Shown piece by piece: positions 6,965-10,153 of a stretch of 10,153 nucleotides of DNA. The notes beneath the pieces are model-generated. The model was not told where the DNA came from. It saw nothing but the letters and a program-made list of their open reading frames with translations, and did not search any database. Positions within the stretch are counted from its first letter, which is position 1. The number at the start of each line of letters is the position of its first letter. The position numbers were made by a program, and so were the translations under genes. Source of the DNA: Candidatus Sifarchaeum marinoarchaea (GTDB taxonomy: Archaea > Asgardarchaeota > Sifarchaeia > Borrarchaeales > Borrarchaeaceae); contig JAECRW010000049.1 of NCBI GenBank assembly GCA_016294985.1, positions 1 through 10,153 on the forward strand, read 5' to 3'.

Positions 6965-6974
6965 GAATATATAG
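6965..6974 (+). promoter_or_regulatory. Candidate TATA box of the DtxR-family gene
   Basis: GAATATATAG lies only about 17 bp before the first ATG (6987), with no Shine-Dalgarno between. Archaeal initiation about 25 bp downstream of TATA would fall at or after that ATG. Transcription may therefore be leaderless from the third or sixth codon (ATGs at 6993 and 7002), making the real protein a few residues shorter. The AAAGCTTT palindrome at 6953-6960 directly before the box could be an operator, which is speculative. Confidence 0.4.
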
Positions 6975-6986
6975 TGTAATTAAAAA

Positions 6987-7451
6987 ATGGAAATGAAAGA
7001 AATGACGGGTCGGAAAAAAGTAGAAGAAGAATATCTAGAGGTAGTTTATGGGCTCATAAGCGAAAAGGGACAAGCGCGTGTCTCCGATATCGCAGAAAGA
7101 CTAGGTATTAGCCCTGCAAGCGTCACAGAGATGATTCAGAAGTTGAAAAAAAACGGTTTTGTTACTCAAGAAAGGTATGGCCCCATTAAATTGACTGAAA
7201 AAGGAACCAAAATCGCAGAAATTGTTAGAAGACGTCATGAGATATTAAAAGCGTTTTTACAATTGTTAGGAATTAATGAAGAAATCGCAGAGAGCGATGC
7301 ATGCGAAATAGAGCATAATGTGAATCAAGAAACAGTTAAACGTCTTACAAGTCTGATAGAATTTATCCAACATGCTCCAGAAAGCCAAGAATGGCTTAAA
7401 AATTTCATTTCTTTTCATAAGGAAAGAATTCTTTCGGGTGAAGAATTTTAA
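6987..7451 (+). CDS. DtxR/MntR-family metal-dependent transcriptional regulator
   Basis: This 154-residue protein has an N-terminal winged helix (about 12-72; KGQARVSDIAERLGISPASVTEMIQKLKKNGFV region) and a dimerisation/metal domain (about 73-145). It lacks the C-terminal SH3-like domain of DtxR/IdeR, as in MntR and many archaeal members. By motif alignment the MntR metal ligands D8, E11, H77, E99, E102 and H103 correspond to E15, E18, H84, C106, E109 and H110. The ACEIEH segment, with Cys at the first position, follows the iron-sensing DtxR/IdeR type, while E15/E18 are closer to MntR. It probably represses or activates metal uptake, Fe or Mn, as a dimer. No transporter is adjacent, so its targets may be elsewhere, or it may control the neighbouring cluster. 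Three Met codons (1, 3, 6) compete as the start. Confidence 0.9.
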   Translation: MEMKEMTGRKKVEEEYLEVVYGLISEKGQARVSDIAERLGISPASVTEMIQKLKKNGFVTQERYGPIKLTEKGTKIAEIVRRRHEILKAFLQLLGINEEIAESDACEIEHNVNQETVKRLTSLIEFIQHAPESQEWLKNFISFHKERILSGEEF

Positions 7452-7497
7452 AATCTAATTAGACAGTTAATTGATCCAAAATATACTTCTTTTCCTG
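7445..7497. terminator. Convergent gene junction with AT-rich palindromes
   Basis: The regulator (+) and the fusion gene (-) end 46 bp apart. The junction holds a perfect palindrome ATTTTAAAAT (7445-7454) over the regulator's stop and a weak inverted repeat AATTA/TAATT (7457-7461 and 7468-7472), followed by a T-rich stretch CTTCTTTTCC for the + strand. It may terminate both transcripts; the stems are too AT-rich to be convincing. Confidence 0.3.
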
Positions 7498-8748
7498 CTA
7501 GAATATCAATATTGATAATACAGACAAAATAATCCCTATGCTCAATGGAATGGAAATATTATCATTAATGGGAAGTGGTAATGACTCAATTATCATTCCA
7601 CTCAAAGCTGCAACGATAGCAAAAAAAGGTGAAATAAAGAGGGAAGCCATAATAGAGGCTGCAATGAACCCTGAAACACTTCCCTCAATGCTTTTGGATT
7701 TATTATAACTTATATGATGACGACCAAATCTAATACCGATTAGCGTCGAAAAACTATCACCAAAGGTTAGAACAGTAACAGCAACATAAGAAATTGGAGA
7801 TGGAAAAAGAAGCAAGGGAACCAGTATTCCAATCACCAAATAGAGAGGTTTCACTGCATACAGATGAAGTTCGTCTTTCCTGGCTAATCTCTGTACAATG
7901 GAAGAAAAGGGCGAGATGAAAACTCCGTCCATTCTTAAGGACTCAGAGAAAATATATGCCACGGTGAGCGTTGTAAGGACTAATAGTAGCAAAGTTGGGG
8001 ATATTATCCAAACCCATACTGACATAAATGCGAGTAAATGTACCCCTTGTCGCAACGCCTCTCGTTTGAGAGTAACATTTGGCCTATTAGAATTTGAATA
8101 TGTATAATTTGGTATTAGATGAGGAAGAATAAGCTCGATGTCCTTCCCACCAACGAGTACATCTGCTGTACTACGCAGAAGCAGATCAGGTTTGAAACCT
8201 ATATTGAGACCTGCAAATTCAAACATGCATGCATTATTTCTGTCATTTGAAACTGTACAAATTTCAGTTTTTGATAACTTAAGTTGCTTAGCTAACTTTT
8301 CAACTATTACTGCCTTGCCTGCACAAGTAGTTACTTTACCCTTTATATCTCCTGAAAAATACCCATTTTTAAAAACCAAACTAACGCCGAAAACCAAGCC
8401 AGGATCAGTTCCTGTCTCTCTTGCTAATTTTCGAAGAAGAAAAGTCGGAAATCCGATAGAGACAAAGGCTATTTTACAGTCATTTTGACGCAAAAGTTCA
8501 GCAGTTTGTGTCCATCCATCCATTACTTTTAATTCTCTGTAACTTTGAGTAAAAATTGATTTAGATGCGCCCTTAAAACTTCGATAGATCTTTTTAATTG
8601 CACTTTCAATGTCTATTACTCTTAACTTGTAAAGCCCCGAATAGAGTAAGAACTTGAAGAAAACCAGAAGTCCTAAATTTTTGGCAACATGAAGTACGTA
8701 GTAATCGTCGAATACAACGCCTTCAATATCAAAAATAACAAGTTTCAC
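7498..8748 (-). CDS. HAD-like domain fused to a dolichol/phytol-kinase-like integral membrane domain
   Basis: This 416-residue protein has two parts. Residues 1-205 form a SerB-like HAD domain: motif I FDIEGVVFDD (nucleophile D7, second acid E9 instead of Asp), motif II S97 in FVSIG, motif III probably K145, and motif IV SNDRNN (167-172), where the usual GDxxxD acids are Asn (N168, N172). Residues about 230-416 form a membrane domain with roughly six hydrophobic spans. They carry the polyprenol-kinase signature FGDSFSTLIGIRFG (329-342), the KSIEGS box (352-357) and ESLPLPINDNISIPL (388-402). Dolichol/phytol kinases phosphorylate isoprenoid alcohols with CTP at the membrane, feeding lipid carriers for glycosylation or salvage. 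The HAD part may have a reduced or regulatory role. Translation starts at a GTG (8748-8746); a nearby ATG is out of frame. It ends in TAG, and a TAA follows 12 codons later. It is convergent with the regulator and divergent from the Roadblock gene. Confidence 0.86.
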   Translation of the reverse strand: MKLVIFDIEGVVFDDYYVLHVAKNLGLLVFFKFLLYSGLYKLRVIDIESAIKKIYRSFKGASKSIFTQSYRELKVMDGWTQTAELLRQNDCKIAFVSIGFPTFLLRKLARETGTDPGLVFGVSLVFKNGYFSGDIKGKVTTCAGKAVIVEKLAKQLKLSKTEICTVSNDRNNACMFEFAGLNIGFKPDLLLRSTADVLVGGKDIELILPHLIPNYTYSNSNRPNVTLKREALRQGVHLLAFMSVWVWIISPTLLLLVLTTLTVAYIFSESLRMDGVFISPFSSIVQRLARKDELHLYAVKPLYLVIGILVPLLLFPSPISYVAVTVLTFGDSFSTLIGIRFGRHHISYNKSKSIEGSVSGFIAASIMASLFISPFFAIVAALSGMIIESLPLPINDNISIPLSIGIILSVLSILIF

Positions 8749-8875
8749 TTCATTTCGACCTTTGAATAAACTCTATGATTTATCATCAATTTTATCACGA
8801 AAATTTTTAAGTGACCGATTCATTATTTAGCCAGAAGGTATTTCACATTTTTAGCCTTATGGGATGTGACTGGTT
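8749..8875. promoter_or_regulatory. Divergent intergenic promoter region
   Basis: These 127 bp separate the starts of the minus-strand fusion gene and the plus-strand Roadblock gene, so both promoters should lie here. Possible TATA-like elements are TTTTTAA near 8804-8810 or TTATTTAG near 8823-8830 for the + strand. AT-rich stretches around 8785-8810 could serve the - strand. For the fusion gene AAGGTCG (complement of about 8756-8762) is a weak ribosome-binding site. I cannot decide among the TATA candidates. Confidence 0.4.
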
Positions 8876-9184
8876 ATGATATCTCAGGATGATTTTGAAA
8901 GCACTAAAAAGAAATTAGCGTCATTTAAAGGCGTGAAAGGTGTTATTGTAACAAGTTCTGAGGGACTACCTATCAGCTCTACTATTGACATGGAAAAGAC
9001 AGAAAAGGTTGCAGCATTGATTACCTCATTAGTTAAAAAGACATCGCAAGTTGTTACAGCCTTAGGTGAAGAGTCATATAACTTTCTGATATTAGATACA
9101 CAAGAAGGTAACATTCTTGTGGCTCCTGAAGAGGAACAAACACTAATAGTACTAAGAGAGTCTGAAAAAGAAGCTAAGGGCTAA
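8876..9184 (+). CDS. Roadblock/LC7 (MglB-like) domain protein
   Basis: This 102-residue protein is a single Roadblock/LC7 domain. It has an N-terminal helix, the strand GVKGVIVTSSEGLPISST (about 19-36), a central helix VAALITSLVKKTSQVV (about 45-60), the hydrophobic strands YNFLILDTQEGNILVAP and a final strand TLIVL. In bacteria (MglB) and eukaryotes (dynein and Ragulator subunits) such domains dimerise and bind small Ras-like GTPases. Archaea often carry several stand-alone copies of mostly unknown role. No GTPase gene is present in this window, so the partner must be elsewhere. The ATG at 8876 is preceded by GGATGTGA (8862-8869), an imperfect Shine-Dalgarno at suitable distance. It is flanked by genes on the opposite strand on both sides and is therefore monocistronic. 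Confidence 0.88.
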   Translation: MISQDDFESTKKKLASFKGVKGVIVTSSEGLPISSTIDMEKTEKVAALITSLVKKTSQVVTALGEESYNFLILDTQEGNILVAPEEEQTLIVLRESEKEAKG

Positions 9185-9190
9185 TATCTA

Positions 9191-9241
9191 CTTATTTTTT
9201 CATTAATCAGAAAATTCCTTCCCAAAATTCTTGATTTTTTC
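9191..9241. terminator. T-rich convergent terminator region after the Roadblock gene
   Basis: T6 runs at 9195-9200 and 9235-9240 follow the Roadblock stop in a 57-bp convergent gap. They fit archaeal U-tract termination on the + strand. For the opposing gene only short A4 stretches (T4 on its strand) are seen. Confidence 0.45.
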
Positions 9242-10153
9242 TTAAAGGGAAAAAATTAAGTGAATCTCAAATGAACCTTGTTTTTGAATTTCAAATTCGA
9301 TAAATCCTGTTTCACTATTTCTGGCTAACCTCAATTCTTCATTCCCATCAATGTATGCTCTCCAATCTGGAGTGTAAGCTTCTTTTATAAGTAATTTGGC
9401 AGGAAGATCCACATTGTGCGCACTAATTTTTATTTCGTGTACGTTTAATCGCTCGTAAGTAAATCTGTCCTGCAAACTAGAAGGTTGGACATCCAAGAAG
9501 GAAATTTTTGTGTCTGTTTTAAATATTCGATATGCGATTATCTTATCGCCTTTCTGTACAAATTCATCGTGAACGCCTCTGAATTTTTGTGATGACTCCA
9601 CTAATAAAAAGAATTCCCAAGTTCCAACAATTATCCATTTAATTCCATATAACTCTGCATTTTCAATAATATTTGAATATGTTGTCATCACGTCAGTCGT
9701 TTCTTCTCTAAAAACATCTAATTGGGCAGATTCTAGTCGGTGTCCTTGAAAAATCGATTTTCCTGTATAAATAGGTAATAATTTAAAATGATTACCACAT
9801 CCTGCTAAGAGGATTCGCCCTTCTTCATTTTGCTCATTGAAATAATCAATAATGCCTTGTGGAATCACCTCGTTTCCGATAGGAAGTGAGGGAATCCAAA
9901 TAGCAATCGATGTCGAAATAACTAAACCCATTATGACAAATGGTATTAGCTGCTCTTTCCTCATGTTTATGGAGATTTTATTCAGTTTATCAGCAAATAG
10001 CGTTGCCCCAAATAACGCTGCTATTGGTACTCCATAAATAACAAATCTATTTGATAAATTCCTTTGAATTAAAATATTCGCTAATTCCGGCGAGTATGTT
10101 CCTAGTGGAAAGTGACTTCCGAAAAATATAATACTACATGCAATTAGCCAGAC
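9242..10153 (-). CDS. Large membrane protein, YfhO / PTPS-related glycosyltransferase-like; N-terminus beyond right edge
   Basis: The frame runs open from the right edge (codon 10153-10151) to the TAA at 9244-9242, giving 303 residues of C-terminal sequence. The Met at 9964 is internal: the upstream in-frame translation continues with hydrophobic sequence (VWLIACSIIFFGSHFPLGTY, then NRFVIYGVPIAALFGATLF), so the gene enters from outside. Three hydrophobic spans are visible, the last being LIPFVIMGLVISTSIAIWIP. A non-membrane domain follows with IPQGIIDYFNEQNEEGRILL and a C-terminal beta domain with the recognisable EAYTPDWRAYIDGNEE segment. That segment resembles the YfhO/PTPS-related membrane-protein C-terminus (typically PGWkayVDG) and would face outside. 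Relatives are proposed polyprenol-dependent glycosyltransferases of the cell envelope. A link with the nearby polyprenol-kinase-like gene through lipid-linked sugars is possible but inferred. The family call is moderate. Confidence 0.75.
   Translation of the reverse strand, partial: VWLIACSIIFFGSHFPLGTYSPELANILIQRNLSNRFVIYGVPIAALFGATLFADKLNKISINMRKEQLIPFVIMGLVISTSIAIWIPSLPIGNEVIPQGIIDYFNEQNEEGRILLAGCGNHFKLLPIYTGKSIFQGHRLESAQLDVFREETTDVMTTYSNIIENAELYGIKWIIVGTWEFFLLVESSQKFRGVHDEFVQKGDKIIAYRIFKTDTKISFLDVQPSSLQDRFTYERLNVHEIKISAHNVDLPAKLLIKEAYTPDWRAYIDGNEELRLARNSETGFIEFEIQKQGSFEIHLIFSL

Noticed and set aside
8138..8488. 116-codon plus-strand ORF inside the HAD-kinase gene
   Set aside because: It is antisense to a strongly supported gene, has no recognisable domain and no convincing ribosome-binding site; likewise the ORFs at 7898-8107, 3949-4218, 3156-3398 and 6282-6524.
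9242..9964. Complete 240-residue gene starting at the Met at 9964
   Set aside because: The frame stays open upstream to the window edge and encodes hydrophobic segments that continue the same membrane protein, so this Met is internal and the gene is truncated by the edge.

Overview
This AT-rich window looks archaeal. The evidence is a stand-alone Roadblock/LC7 protein, a compact DtxR-type regulator without an SH3-like domain, a dolichol/phytol-kinase-like membrane domain fused to a HAD domain, an MtmB-type methylamine methyltransferase homologue, and TATA-like elements plus Shine-Dalgarno motifs. An Asgard- or Bathyarchaeia-like lineage is a guess; there is no rRNA or tRNA to settle it. Every gene but the two at the edges is intact, and I see no mobile element, CRISPR array or RNA gene.

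Layout. (1) 1-832 (+): the 3' part of a secreted PQQ-type glucose/sorbosone (HHIP/YliI-like) dehydrogenase, ending in a 12-bp tandem duplication that repeats its stop codon. (2) 881-6865 (+): five co-directional metabolic genes, coding for a class V PLP enzyme with no desulfurase cysteine, a small cupin, a mandelate-racemase-type enolase-superfamily dehydratase/racemase, an MtmB homologue, and an acetolactate-synthase-like TPP enzyme. (3) 6987-7451 (+): a DtxR/MntR-family metalloregulator. (4) 7498-8748 (-): a HAD-dolichol-kinase-like fusion, convergent with the regulator. (5) 8876-9184 (+): a Roadblock/LC7 protein, divergent from the fusion. (6) 9242-10153 (-): the C-terminal part of a large membrane protein of the YfhO/PTPS-related type, cut by the right edge.

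The most interesting element is the MtmB homologue. It appears collinear with archaeal monomethylamine methyltransferase over its whole length (461 codons against about 458), but the residue aligned with pyrrolysine 202 is an ordinary AAA lysine (K201), and the substrate-pocket segment before the conserved AGPCT also differs. It is therefore a candidate pyrrolysine-independent MtmB-type enzyme. No corrinoid protein or reactivase gene accompanies it here. Its neighbours are enzymes of hydroxy-acid/keto-acid chemistry, which suggests an uncharacterised catabolic route for a methylated or amino-substituted acid. The substrate cannot be deduced from sequence alone.

Family assignments come from motifs recognised by eye. 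Comparisons with MtmB, sGDH, MntR/DtxR and SufS use remembered family sequences, not computed alignments.
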